64,000 nucleotides of DNA from VRUE01 sp036266075 (lineage in GTDB: Bacteria; Actinomycetota; Thermoleophilia; Solirubrobacterales; 70-9): the NCBI GenBank assembly GCA_036266075.1, contig DATANV010000025.1, positions 1 to 64,000 on the forward strand, in the 5' to 3' direction. Of the stretch, positions 7,804 to 15,279 are shown piece after piece; positions within the stretch are counted from its first letter, which is position 1, and every line of letters starts with the position of its first letter. The notes beneath the pieces were generated by a model. That model did not search any database, had not been told where the DNA came from, and saw nothing but the letters and a program-made list of their open reading frames with translations. The translations under genes and the position numbers were made by a program.

Positions 7804-8781
7804 ATGGGCGAGTTCGAGCTGCTGGCCGAGATACGCAAGCGCCTGCCGGCGCCGGGTCCCCACGTGCGACTGGGCAGCGGCGACGACGCGGCGATCGTCG
7901 TGCCCAATCGGGCGACGGCGACCTCCGTCGATGCCCTCGTCGACGGCGTCCACTTCCGTCGCGAGCGGGCAAGCCTGGCGCAGATCGGCCGCAAGGCGCT
8001 GGCTGCCGCGCTCTCCGACCTGGCCGCGATGGGCGCCGCGCCCGGCGAGGCCTACGTCGTGCTCGGCGTTCCCGGAGACTTGGACGAGGCCGGCTGCCTG
8101 GAGCTGCTCGACGGCATGGTCGAGGTCGCTGCTGAGACCGAGACGACGCTCGCCGGCGGCGACGTGACTCGAGCGCCGGGGCTGACCGTCGCGGTAACGG
8201 TCGTCGGGCACGCCGACGATCCCGGCGACCTGATCCGGAGAGACGGCGCTCGCCCGGGAGATCTGCTCGTCGTAACCGGCGAGCTCGGCGCCGCAGCAGC
8301 GGGCCTGCTCCTCTTGGACCACGACGACCGTCACACGGGGGGGTCGGCAGAGGCGGCGCTGATCGCCCGCCAGCTCGAGCCGCGGGCGCGGCTCGAGGCG
8401 GGACAAGCGCTCGCCCGCGCGGGCGCAACGGCGATGATCGACGTCAGCGACGGGCTCGGTGGCGACGCCGTGCACCTGGCCAGGGCGAGCGGCGTGCACC
8501 TGGAGATCGACGCCGACACCCTGCCGCTCGCTGCCGGCGTAGCCGAGGTGGCGGCGGCGAGCGGATGCGACCCGCTCGAGCTCGGGATCGGCGGCGGCGA
8601 GGACTACGAGCTGCTGGCGACGCTGCCGCCGGCAGCGCTCGACCGCGCCGCAGCAGGCGTTGGCGAGGCCGAAGGCCTGACCCTGACCGCAATCGGACGC
8701 GTCGATGCCGGCGACGGAGTCGAGATCAGGCTGCCTGGCGGGGGGAATGCGGCGCCGGGGGGATTCGACCAGCTGGGTTGA
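7804..8781 (+). CDS. thiL: Thiamine-monophosphate kinase
   Basis: ThiL phosphorylates thiamine monophosphate to the active cofactor thiamine diphosphate. The 325-residue protein shows family signatures in order: GEFELLAEIRKRLP, GSGDDAAIV, DALVDGVHFR, KALAAALSDLAAMGAAP, LAGGDVTRAP, GDLLVVTGELGAAAAGL, MIDVSDGLGGDAVHLA and IGGGEDYELL. These metal- and ATP-binding aspartates are all present. ATG 7804 was chosen because the alignment starts there; the frame is open further up but with unlikely composition. Its last 56 bp overlap the 3' end of the convergent FlgM-like gene. Confidence 0.94.
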   Translation: MGEFELLAEIRKRLPAPGPHVRLGSGDDAAIVVPNRATATSVDALVDGVHFRRERASLAQIGRKALAAALSDLAAMGAAPGEAYVVLGVPGDLDEAGCLELLDGMVEVAAETETTLAGGDVTRAPGLTVAVTVVGHADDPGDLIRRDGARPGDLLVVTGELGAAAAGLLLLDHDDRHTGGSAEAALIARQLEPRARLEAGQALARAGATAMIDVSDGLGGDAVHLARASGVHLEIDADTLPLAAGVAEVAAASGCDPLELGIGGGEDYELLATLPPAALDRAAAGVGEAEGLTLTAIGRVDAGDGVEIRLPGGGNAAPGGFDQLG

Positions 8782-8941
8782 ACGGGCCACCGACCTTGCC
8801 GTTGCGTCCGGCGCCGAAGGCATAGCCCTCCATCAGCAGCTCGCGGACACCGCGGCGCCTCAGCATCGCCTGGGCGACGTCTGCCGCCTGCGGGTGGTAG
8901 TCGCCAGCGGCAATCAGGGTCTTCAGCTCGTGCCCATTCAT
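8726..8941 (-). CDS. FlgM-like small protein (candidate anti-sigma-28 factor)
   Basis: The 71-residue protein begins with a pattern like the helical sigma-binding part of FlgM: LKTLIAAGDYHPQAADVAQAML (residues 5-26; compare the family pattern LxxxIxxGxYxxdxxxVAexml). A Gly/Pro-rich tail follows. FlgM binds and inhibits the flagellar/sporulation sigma-28 family (FliA, WhiG). The strongest support is context: a near-consensus sigma-28 promoter sits directly upstream (8950-8976), ending 8 bases before this ATG. The 3' end overlaps thiL by 56 bp on the opposite strand. No flagellar gene is nearby. The protein is short, so the homology is tentative. Confidence 0.55.
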   Translation of the reverse strand: MNGHELKTLIAAGDYHPQAADVAQAMLRRRGVRELLMEGYAFGAGRNGKVGGPFNPAGRIPPAPHSPRQAA

Positions 8942-8949
8942 CCCTGCCA

Positions 8950-8976
8950 GTATCGGCCCGTGGCTGGAGACCCTTA
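8950..8976 (-). promoter_or_regulatory. Sigma-28 (FliA/WhiG-type) promoter
   Basis: On the minus strand TAAGGGTC (8969-8976) and GCCGATAC (8950-8957) are separated by exactly 11 bases. The classical sigma-28 consensus is TAAAGTTT-N11-GCCGATAA, so the -10 octamer matches at 7 of 8 positions. Transcription would start at about 8942-8944, on or beside the ATG at 8941, giving a leaderless message. Confidence 0.6.
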
Positions 8977-9037
8977 GTTCTTGGTACTCGCACATCCGTC
9001 CAAGCGAGGGCTTAATGACTTGGAGCGTACCCAGAGA

Positions 9038-9043
9038 TACCCT
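9038..9043 (+). promoter_or_regulatory. -10 box TACCCT of the response-regulator operon
   Basis: TACCCT is followed by six bases (ATGGGC) and then a GTG at 9050 in the response-regulator frame. This is the TAnnnT-N6-start arrangement seen repeatedly in the window. It argues that translation begins at GTG 9050, not at the ATG at 9044. Confidence 0.5.
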
Positions 9044-9049
9044 ATGGGC

Positions 9050-9745
9050 GTGCGAAATGGATCTACACGAATACTCCTTGTTGACGACGAGCAATCAGTG
9101 CAGACCCTGCTCAGCTACCCGCTGCGCAAGGACGGCTACCACGTAACGGCCGCGCTCGACGGCCGCGAGGCGCTCGACCGCTTCGGCGAGGCGCGCTTCG
9201 ACCTCGTGATCCTCGACCTGATGCTGCCCAAGCTCGCCGGGGTCGAGGTCTGCCGGCGAATGCGGCGGCGCAGCCAGGTGCCGATCATCATGCTGACCGC
9301 TAAAGGCAGCGAGACCGACAAGGTCGCCGGCCTCGAGGTCGGCGCCGACGACTACATAACCAAGCCCTTCTCGATGCGAGAGTTCCGTAGCCGTGTCAAG
9401 GCCGCCCTGCGGCGCTCGCGGATGACCGTCGAGCCGCCCCAGGAGGAGGCAATCGAGAACGGGGCGATCAGCATCGATCCCGCGCGACGAATGGTGACGC
9501 TGGATGGCTCCGAGGTCGGGGTCACCTACGTCGAGTTCGAGATCCTCACCGCGCTGGCCCGTTCACCGGGCCGCGTGCTGAGCCGCGAGACACTGCTGGA
9601 GCAAGTCTGGGGCGATTCCGACTACCGCGACCCGCGCACCGTCGACGTCCACATCCGCCACCTGCGGGAGAAGCTGGAGAGCAACGCGAAGGAACCCGAG
9701 TTCCTGTTCACCGTGCGCGGAGTCGGCTACCGCTTTCGGGAATGA
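9050..9745 (+). CDS. OmpR/PhoB-family response regulator
   Basis: The 231-residue DNA-binding regulator accepts phosphate from the adjacent kinase. The receiver domain (about 8-120) has acidic pocket residues in LLVDDE, phosphoacceptor D56 in LVILDLMLP, MLTAKGS and the conserved K in TKPFS. The C-terminal winged helix (about 135-230) shows YVEFEILTALARSPGRVLSRETLLEQVWG, DPRTVDVHIRHLREKL and RGVGYRF. GTG 9050 is chosen because of the -10 box; ATG 9044 is in frame two codons upstream. Its stop overlaps the kinase start (ATGA). Confidence 0.93.
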   Translation: MRNGSTRILLVDDEQSVQTLLSYPLRKDGYHVTAALDGREALDRFGEARFDLVILDLMLPKLAGVEVCRRMRRRSQVPIIMLTAKGSETDKVAGLEVGADDYITKPFSMREFRSRVKAALRRSRMTVEPPQEEAIENGAISIDPARRMVTLDGSEVGVTYVEFEILTALARSPGRVLSRETLLEQVWGDSDYRDPRTVDVHIRHLREKLESNAKEPEFLFTVRGVGYRFRE

Positions 9746-10800
9746 GAAAGGTCCGCCTCACACCGCTCGGGAACATGATCACGACGGTGTCGCTGGCGAT
9801 CGGCGCCGGCGCCGGCCTCATCGTCTACCTCTGGGTCGTGGTCATCACCGGGCACGAGGAGGAGGCGGACTCGATCCTGGTCGGCGCAGCACTGGCGATG
9901 CTGCTGGCGCTGGCGATCGGCTTCTACTTCGCCCAGCTCGTGGCGACCCGAGTGCGGCGGATCGAGGCGGCAGCCCGCAAGGTCGCCGACGGCGACTTCG
10001 CCACCCGGATCCCGGTCGACCACTCCGGGCAGCTCGGCCAGTTGGCGCGCACCTTCAACGAGATGCAGCAGCGGCTGGCCGACCTCGATAACGCCCGCAA
10101 ACAGTTCATCGCCAACGCCTCGCACGAGCTGCGTACGCCGATCTTCAGCCTCGGCGGCTTCGTCGAGCTGCTGGAAGAGGACGACCCGAACCCGGAGGAG
10201 CGGGCCGAGTTCGTGCGCACGATGCGCCAACAGATTGAGCGGCTGACGAAGCTGACCGCCGACCTCCTGAACCTATCCCAGCTCGACGCCGGCGGGATCG
10301 TGCTGCAACCGCGGAACATCGACCTCAGCTGCCTGGCTCATGAAGCTGTCCGCGAGTTCCGCCCGCGGGCCGAGCTGTCCGGCACGAAGCTCGAGCTGCG
10401 TACGCCGGAGCAGCCGGTGGTGGCGGCGGCCGACCCGGATCGGGCGCTTCAGATCATCCGTATCCTCCTCGACAACGCCCTGATCCACACGCCGAAGGGC
10501 ACCAGCGTCTCCGTGACCACCTTCATCGTCAACCGCCGCGCCGAGCTGAGCGTCTCCGACGACGGCCCCGGCATCCCGCAGCGGGCTCAGGGTCGCGTCT
10601 TCGAGCGCTTCTACACCGGCGACTCCTCCGGCGGGTCGGGTCTGGGCTTGGCGATCGCCAGCGAGCTGGCGCAAAGGATGGAGGGGCGGATCGCGATCTC
10701 CTCCAGCCGGCGCTTCACCGCATTCACCCTGGAGCTTCCCCCGGCGATCGCCGCGGTGCCTTCGCGGGCCATTGCCGGCCCCAGCAGGGCAGCCGCGTGA
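9742..10800 (+). CDS. Membrane sensor histidine kinase
   Basis: The 352-residue kinase has two TM helices (about 13-35 and 45-68) with only a tiny loop between them. A large external sensor domain is therefore absent, and sensing is probably intramembrane or through a partner. A HAMP domain follows (about 68-120), then HisKA with the autophosphorylated H128 in ASHELRTP. HATPase_c motifs are N-box LLDNALIHTP, G1 SDDGPGIP and G2 GGSGLGLAIA. It is coupled to the response regulator by an ATGA overlap and to the HtrA gene by a GTGA overlap, so the three form one operon. Confidence 0.94.
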   Translation: MRKVRLTPLGNMITTVSLAIGAGAGLIVYLWVVVITGHEEEADSILVGAALAMLLALAIGFYFAQLVATRVRRIEAAARKVADGDFATRIPVDHSGQLGQLARTFNEMQQRLADLDNARKQFIANASHELRTPIFSLGGFVELLEEDDPNPEERAEFVRTMRQQIERLTKLTADLLNLSQLDAGGIVLQPRNIDLSCLAHEAVREFRPRAELSGTKLELRTPEQPVVAAADPDRALQIIRILLDNALIHTPKGTSVSVTTFIVNRRAELSVSDDGPGIPQRAQGRVFERFYTGDSSGGSGLGLAIASELAQRMEGRIAISSSRRFTAFTLELPPAIAAVPSRAIAGPSRAAA

Positions 10801-11948
10801 GCCGTCGGACTGGGCTGCGGTTGGCGCCGGCAGCGCTGGCGCTGGCGCTGGCGCTGGGCGGCTGCGGTGGTGGAGGTGGAAGCGCGACGCCGGCTGGCGG
10901 CGAACCTTCGGGCGAGACGACCACGCAGGTCGCCGTGCAGGCAGCGGCGAGTGGGTTCGACGCCGCGCAGGTCTATCGCGACGCCTCGCCCGGTGTGGTC
11001 ACGATCCGCTCGATCTTCGGCGGCAGCGGCGCCGAAGGCTCCGGCTTCGTACTCGACACGGCCGGGCGGATCGTCACCAACGCTCACGTCGTCACCGAAG
11101 GGGAAGGCGGCGAACGCAGCGAGGCAGACGCCGTCTTCGTCGAGTTCCCCGACCGCAACGTCCTGCCGGCGAAGGTCGTCGGCTTCGACCCCTTCGCCGA
11201 CGTCGCCCTGCTGGAAGTCGAACCGGACGGCTTCGAGCTGCACCCGCTGGAGCTCGGCGACGACAACGAACTGGTCGTCGGCCAGCCGGTCGCGGCGATC
11301 GGCAGCCCCTTCGGCGAGCAGCACTCGCTCTCAGTCGGCATCGTCTCCGCGACCGATCGCTCGGTCGGCTCGCTGACCCAGTTCCAGATCGAGGGGGCGA
11401 TCCAGACCGATGCCGCGATCAACCCCGGCAACTCCGGTGGGCCGCTGCTCGACGCCGGTGCCCGCGTGGTCGGCATCAACCAGCAGATCGAGACCAACTC
11501 CGGTGCCAGCGACGGCGTCGGCTTCGCGGTGCCGATCTCGGCCGTCAAGCGCTCACTTGCCCAGCTGAAGCGAGACGGCAGCGTCGAGTACGCCTACATC
11601 GGCGTCTCCACGCAGTCGCTCTACCCACAGCTGGCCGAGAAGCTCGGCCTCGACACGAAGTTCGGCGGGCTGATCGCCGAAGTCGTGCCCGGCGGCCCGG
11701 CCGACGAAGCCGGCCTCGAGGGCGGCGACGAAAAGCTGCGCTTCCAGGGCGTCCCCTATGAAGCCGGCGGCGACACGATCCTCGCCGTCGACGGCCGCAA
11801 GCTGATCGATCCGGAGGACCTCGCCCGCGATATCTCCGGCTTGCCGCCGGGCCGCGAGGTGACGCTGGAAGTGCTGCACGCCGACGGCGGCAGGGACCAG
11901 ATCCAGGTGACCCTGGGCAGGCGTCCGGAGCCGGGTCAGGGCGGCTGA
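10797..11948 (+). CDS. HtrA/DegP-family serine protease, predicted lipoprotein
   Basis: The secreted quality-control protease cleaves misfolded envelope proteins. The 383-residue protein starts with a lipoprotein signal (LALALGGC, lipidated C23) and a low-complexity Gly/Ser linker. A trypsin-like domain has the complete triad H97 (TNAHVV), D135 (FADVALL) and S213 (NPGNSGGPL). One C-terminal PDZ domain (about 270-375) follows. HtrA proteins of this group usually have a TM anchor; here anchoring is by lipid. The GTG start overlaps the kinase stop, so the protease is likely both target and effector of the two-component system, like CpxAR-DegP. Confidence 0.93.
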   Translation: MSRRTGLRLAPAALALALALGGCGGGGGSATPAGGEPSGETTTQVAVQAAASGFDAAQVYRDASPGVVTIRSIFGGSGAEGSGFVLDTAGRIVTNAHVVTEGEGGERSEADAVFVEFPDRNVLPAKVVGFDPFADVALLEVEPDGFELHPLELGDDNELVVGQPVAAIGSPFGEQHSLSVGIVSATDRSVGSLTQFQIEGAIQTDAAINPGNSGGPLLDAGARVVGINQQIETNSGASDGVGFAVPISAVKRSLAQLKRDGSVEYAYIGVSTQSLYPQLAEKLGLDTKFGGLIAEVVPGGPADEAGLEGGDEKLRFQGVPYEAGGDTILAVDGRKLIDPEDLARDISGLPPGREVTLEVLHADGGRDQIQVTLGRRPEPGQGG

Positions 11949-11996
11949 GTTCGAGCGTCACGCAGTCGAACCGCCGCTGCCTGTAGAAATCCGCGG

Positions 11997-13232
11997 GTGC
12001 TTCAAGAAGTCGCCCTCGGCCAGAAGTCCCTCTCCGACTACACCCACATCGCCGGCAAAGCGCTTGCGGAGCAGATCCGCGAGCTGGCGGAGCCGCTGAA
12101 GGGACAACGTGTCCTGCACGTCAGTGCCACCGCCTTCGGCGGCGGCGTCTCGGAGATCCTCTACACGATCGTGCCGCTGATGCGCGACGTCGGCATCGAT
12201 GCCCACTGGCACGTGATCTTCGGCAAAGAGGAGTTCTTCAACGCGACCAAGCTGCTGCACAACTCGCTGCAGGGGGCCGAGGAGACGCTGAGCGAGGAGC
12301 AGTGGGCGCTGTTCGATGAGATCAACGTCGCCAATGCCGAGGGTCTGCAGGGCGAATGGGACACGATCGTCGTCCACGATCCCCAGCCGATCGGCCTGCG
12401 CCGCGGCGCGCCGGAGAAGAGTCGCAACTGGATCTGGCGCTGCCACATCGACCTCTCCGAGCCTAACCCGGCCCCGATCGCCCGCCTGCAACCGCTGATC
12501 AAGGAATACGACGCGACCGTCTGGCACATGCCCGACTACGTCCCGTCGGGGATCGACGGCCACAACGGCATCAACATCATCCCGCCGGCGATCGACCCGC
12601 TCTCGCCCAAGAACATGGCGTTCTCGCCCGACGACGCCTCCTTCGTCTGCCACCAGTTCGGGATCGACGTCGACCGGCCGCTGATCACCCAGGTCTCCCG
12701 CTTCGACCCCTGGAAGGACCCGATCGGCGTGATCGACGCCTACCGCGCCGTCACCAAGGAGATGGAGGATGTGCAGCTGGCGCTGGTCGGCTCGATGGCC
12801 ACCGACGACCCCGAGGGCTGGGATTTCTTCCAGCAGACGGTCGAGTACGCGGACAGCGACCCCGACATCAAGATCCTCAACAACCTCAACAACGTCGGCG
12901 CGATCGAGGTCAACGCGTTCCAGTCACAGTCCGACGTCTGCCTGCAGAAGTCGATCCGCGAGGGCTTCGGCCTGACCGTCACCGAGGCGCTCTGGAAGGG
13001 GCGGCCGACCGTGGCCGGCAACGTCGGCGGCATCCCGCTGCAGATCGAGGACGGGACCAGCGGCTACCTGGTCGACTCGCCGCAGGAGTGCGCCGAACGT
13101 TGCCTGAAGATTCTCAGCGATCCGGAGCTGGGCAAGCAACTCGGCCGCGCCGGCAAGGAACACGCGCGGCGCGAGTTCCTCTCGCCGCGCCTGCTGCGCG
13201 ATTGGCTGGCGCTCTTCGGCAAGCTGGACTGA
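11997..13232 (+). CDS. treT: Trehalose synthase (TreT-like), GT4 glycosyltransferase
   Basis: TreT makes trehalose directly from an NDP-glucose and glucose. The 411-residue protein has a GT-B fold. Diagnostic stretches are LHVSATAFGGGVSEILYTIVPLMRD near residue 40-65, HDPQPIGL, WRCHIDLSEPN, and in the C-terminal half QVSRFDPWKDPIGVIDAY, CLQKSIREGFGLTVTEALWKGRPTVAGNVGGI (nucleotide-sugar binding E-x7-E). GTG 11997 is the first in-frame start. The next gene is a trehalose-6-phosphate synthase, which supports a trehalose role. The enzyme could also act on another glucoside, as related glucosyltransferases do. Confidence 0.85.
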   Translation: MLQEVALGQKSLSDYTHIAGKALAEQIRELAEPLKGQRVLHVSATAFGGGVSEILYTIVPLMRDVGIDAHWHVIFGKEEFFNATKLLHNSLQGAEETLSEEQWALFDEINVANAEGLQGEWDTIVVHDPQPIGLRRGAPEKSRNWIWRCHIDLSEPNPAPIARLQPLIKEYDATVWHMPDYVPSGIDGHNGINIIPPAIDPLSPKNMAFSPDDASFVCHQFGIDVDRPLITQVSRFDPWKDPIGVIDAYRAVTKEMEDVQLALVGSMATDDPEGWDFFQQTVEYADSDPDIKILNNLNNVGAIEVNAFQSQSDVCLQKSIREGFGLTVTEALWKGRPTVAGNVGGIPLQIEDGTSGYLVDSPQECAERCLKILSDPELGKQLGRAGKEHARREFLSPRLLRDWLALFGKLD

Positions 13233-13236
13233 TCGC

Positions 13237-13300
13237 CTACCGGCACACCCCGGGGGGCGCGCCGGTAGTTAACCACCCATAAGGGGGGTCAGCTACCGGC
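13237..13300 (+). promoter_or_regulatory. Three-arm repeat able to form alternative hairpins upstream of otsA
   Basis: CTACCGGC (13237-13244), its complement GCCGGTAG (13261-13268) and a second CTACCGGC (13293-13300) occur in series. Arms 1+2 give an 8-bp stem with an inner CCCC/GGGG pairing. Arms 2+3 give an alternative 8-bp stem extended by ACC/GGT and CCC/GGG pairings around an ATAA loop. The block lies between the treT stop and the otsA -10 box. It may be a terminator for treT, an operator for otsA, or both; no U-tract follows. Confidence 0.4.
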
Positions 13301-13308
13301 GCGGGGGG

Positions 13309-13314
13309 TAGGGT
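13309..13314 (+). promoter_or_regulatory. -10 box TAGGGT of otsA (leaderless type)
   Basis: TAGGGT is followed by six bases and the GTG at 13321. This places the expected transcription start on the start codon and supports GTG 13321 over the ATG at 13327. Confidence 0.5.
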
Positions 13315-13320
13315 CAACTC

Positions 13321-14787
13321 GTGGCCATGGAATCGGACCCGCTGATCATCGTTTCCAATCGCGGTCCGGCGCAGTTCGAGCGCGACGAGGCGGGGGAGCG
13401 GACCGTGCAGCGTGGCGGCGGCGGCTTGGTTACGGCGCTCTCCGGACTGGTTTCCCACCGCGAGGCGCTGTGGATCGCCTCGGCGATGACCGACGAGGAC
13501 GTCGCCGTCTCCGAGGAGGAGGGTGGCCCGGTCGAGCTCTCGATCGACGGGATCGACTATCGCGTGCTGCTGGTCGACAGCGACACGGAAGCCTACGACC
13601 GCTTCTACAACGTGATCGCCAATCCGATTCTCTGGTTCATCCAGCACTACCTCTGGGACCTCTCCAACGCCCCCGACGTCCGCCAGGAGGAGCTCGACGC
13701 CTGGGACTACGGCTACCAGGCGGTCAACCGCGACATCGCCCGCGCGGTGCTGCAGCAGATCGAGGACCGCGAGCGGCCGCTGGTGATGCTGCACGACTAC
13801 CACCTCTATACGGCCCCCGGAATGATCCGTGCCCAGCGCCCGGACGCCTTCCTGCACCACTTCGTCCACATCCCCTGGTCGCAGCCCGACAGCTGGCGGG
13901 TGTTGCCGGGACGAATCCGCGAGGCGATCTTCCGCGGCATGCTGGCCAACGACATCATCGGCTTCCACACCCATGCCTACTGCATCAACTTCCTGCGCTG
14001 CTGCGACGAACTGCTCGAGGCGGAGGTCGACTACGAGCGCTGCCTGGTGCGCCATGCCGGCGGCCAGACGCTCTGCCGCGCCTACCCGCTCTCGATCGAC
14101 GCCGAGCGGCTGCGGCGGGCGGCCGAGTCTCAGGAGGTGGCCGAGTACGAGCGCGAGGTGCAGCGGCGGCGGCGCGAGCACCTGATCATCCGCGTCGACC
14201 GGGCCGACCTCTCGAAGAACGTGCTGCGTGGCTTCACCGCCTTTGACGTCTTCCTCGAGCAGCACCCTGAGTTCCGCGAAAAGGTCACCTTCATCGCCCA
14301 CCTGCAGCCCTCGCGCCAGGACGTTCCCGAGTACGCCGAGTACCTGGAACGGATCGAGGCGCTGGTCGCCGTCGTCAATCACAAACACGGCACCACCGAC
14401 TGGATGCCGATCGACCTGAACATCTACGAGAACTTCCCCGAGGCGGTCGCCCGCTACAAGCACTTCGACCTCCTGATGGTCAACTCGATCTTCGACGGCA
14501 TGAACCTGGTCGCCAAGGAGGCGCCGGCGGTCAACACCCGCGACGGCGTGCTGATGCTCTCCGAGAACACCGGCTCGCACGAGGAGCTGGCCGACTGCGT
14601 GCTCTCGGTCAACCCGTTCGACATCCAGGAGCAGGCCGACGCGATCTTCAAGGCCTTGACGATGGAACCCGAGGAGCGGCGGGTGCGGGCGCAGCATCTC
14701 AAGGAGATCATCTACTCGCGGAATCCGGGGGACTGGGTGGATGCACAGTTGCGGGATATTGCGGAGTTGCGCGAAGCGGTGGCTTAG
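13321..14787 (+). CDS. otsA: Trehalose-6-phosphate synthase
   Basis: OtsA (GT20) condenses UDP- or other NDP-glucose with glucose-6-phosphate to give trehalose-6-phosphate. The 488-residue protein shows the family start LIIVSNRGP with the GGGLVTAL loop. Further motifs are HDYHLY, FVHIPWSQPDSWRVLPGR, ANDIIGFHTHAYC, the R/K phosphate-binding region RVDRADLSKNVLRGF, and the donor-binding EAPAVNTRDGVLMLSENTGSHEEL. No OtsB phosphatase domain is fused and none is adjacent, so dephosphorylation must be encoded elsewhere. Pairing with treT provides two routes to trehalose, a usual osmotic/desiccation solute. Confidence 0.92.
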   Translation: MAMESDPLIIVSNRGPAQFERDEAGERTVQRGGGGLVTALSGLVSHREALWIASAMTDEDVAVSEEEGGPVELSIDGIDYRVLLVDSDTEAYDRFYNVIANPILWFIQHYLWDLSNAPDVRQEELDAWDYGYQAVNRDIARAVLQQIEDRERPLVMLHDYHLYTAPGMIRAQRPDAFLHHFVHIPWSQPDSWRVLPGRIREAIFRGMLANDIIGFHTHAYCINFLRCCDELLEAEVDYERCLVRHAGGQTLCRAYPLSIDAERLRRAAESQEVAEYEREVQRRRREHLIIRVDRADLSKNVLRGFTAFDVFLEQHPEFREKVTFIAHLQPSRQDVPEYAEYLERIEALVAVVNHKHGTTDWMPIDLNIYENFPEAVARYKHFDLLMVNSIFDGMNLVAKEAPAVNTRDGVLMLSENTGSHEELADCVLSVNPFDIQEQADAIFKALTMEPEERRVRAQHLKEIIYSRNPGDWVDAQLRDIAELREAVA

Positions 14788-14832
14788 GAAGGGGTGGGGG
14801 GAGAACCTGGGGCGCCGGGAGCTTGAAGCGAG

Positions 14833-15261
14833 ATGGGACTGCGAATTCGCTGGGGAGCTGTTGGCAGGGGAGCTGTGGTTTTGGTGGCTGGGATCTTGGC
14901 TTTGCAGCTGGCGCCGAAGCTGCTGAGGCCGCCTGCGCCGCCGCCGCTTCCCGCTGATGTGGGATTGCCGCGGATGGCTGAAGCTGCTCGCCCCGAGCGG
15001 GAGGTGGTGGATGGGGGTGTCCTGGGCAGCGCGAAGTCTGTGGAGGGCAAGGCTTCGCATCGCCGAGCGCGTCGTCCCTTCGCCCGGAGCAGATCGAAGC
15101 GCAAGCAGGGCACCCCCATCCACCACCTCCACCAGCCGCCCGCCACGACGCCGGTCCCTGCACCTGAACCGACTCCTGCCCCAACCTCAGAACCAGCACC
15201 GCCGGCGCCATCGCCCGCTCCCGTGCCGAACGACGGGTCCATGGAGTTCGCCCCGCACTAG
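14833..15261 (+). CDS. Small single-pass membrane protein with proline-rich tail (unknown)
   Basis: The 142-residue protein has a basic start, one hydrophobic segment (about 13-29, VVLVAGILALQLAPKLL), a PPAPPPLP linker and a charged middle. Its tail is a long Pro/Ala/Thr/Glu-rich low-complexity region. The layout suggests a membrane-anchored, wall-spanning peptide, but I do not recognise a family. ATG 14833 is preceded by a weak GGGAG. It lies between otsA and the ribosomal operon, and its stop (TAG, 15259-15261) almost touches the rpsF -10 box. Coding is supported by the TM and topology logic, not by a known homologue. Confidence 0.5.
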   Translation: MGLRIRWGAVGRGAVVLVAGILALQLAPKLLRPPAPPPLPADVGLPRMAEAARPEREVVDGGVLGSAKSVEGKASHRRARRPFARSRSKRKQGTPIHHLHQPPATTPVPAPEPTPAPTSEPAPPAPSPAPVPNDGSMEFAPH

Positions 15262-15262
15262 C

Positions 15263-15268
15263 TATAGT
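15263..15268 (+). promoter_or_regulatory. -10 box TATAGT of the rpsF operon
   Basis: TATAGT is one base from consensus TATAAT and lies 11 bases before the TTG start of rpsF, so the leader would be only about 5 bases. There is no room for a long rpsF leader of the kind bound by the S6:S18 complex in other bacteria. No good -35 hexamer is visible. Confidence 0.5.
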
Positions 15269-15279
15269 GCGACGCCGTT

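Noticed and set aside
13237..15132. A 631-codon open frame antisense to otsA
   Set aside because: Antisense to a gene with full GT20 motifs. No motif or ribosome-binding site supports it.
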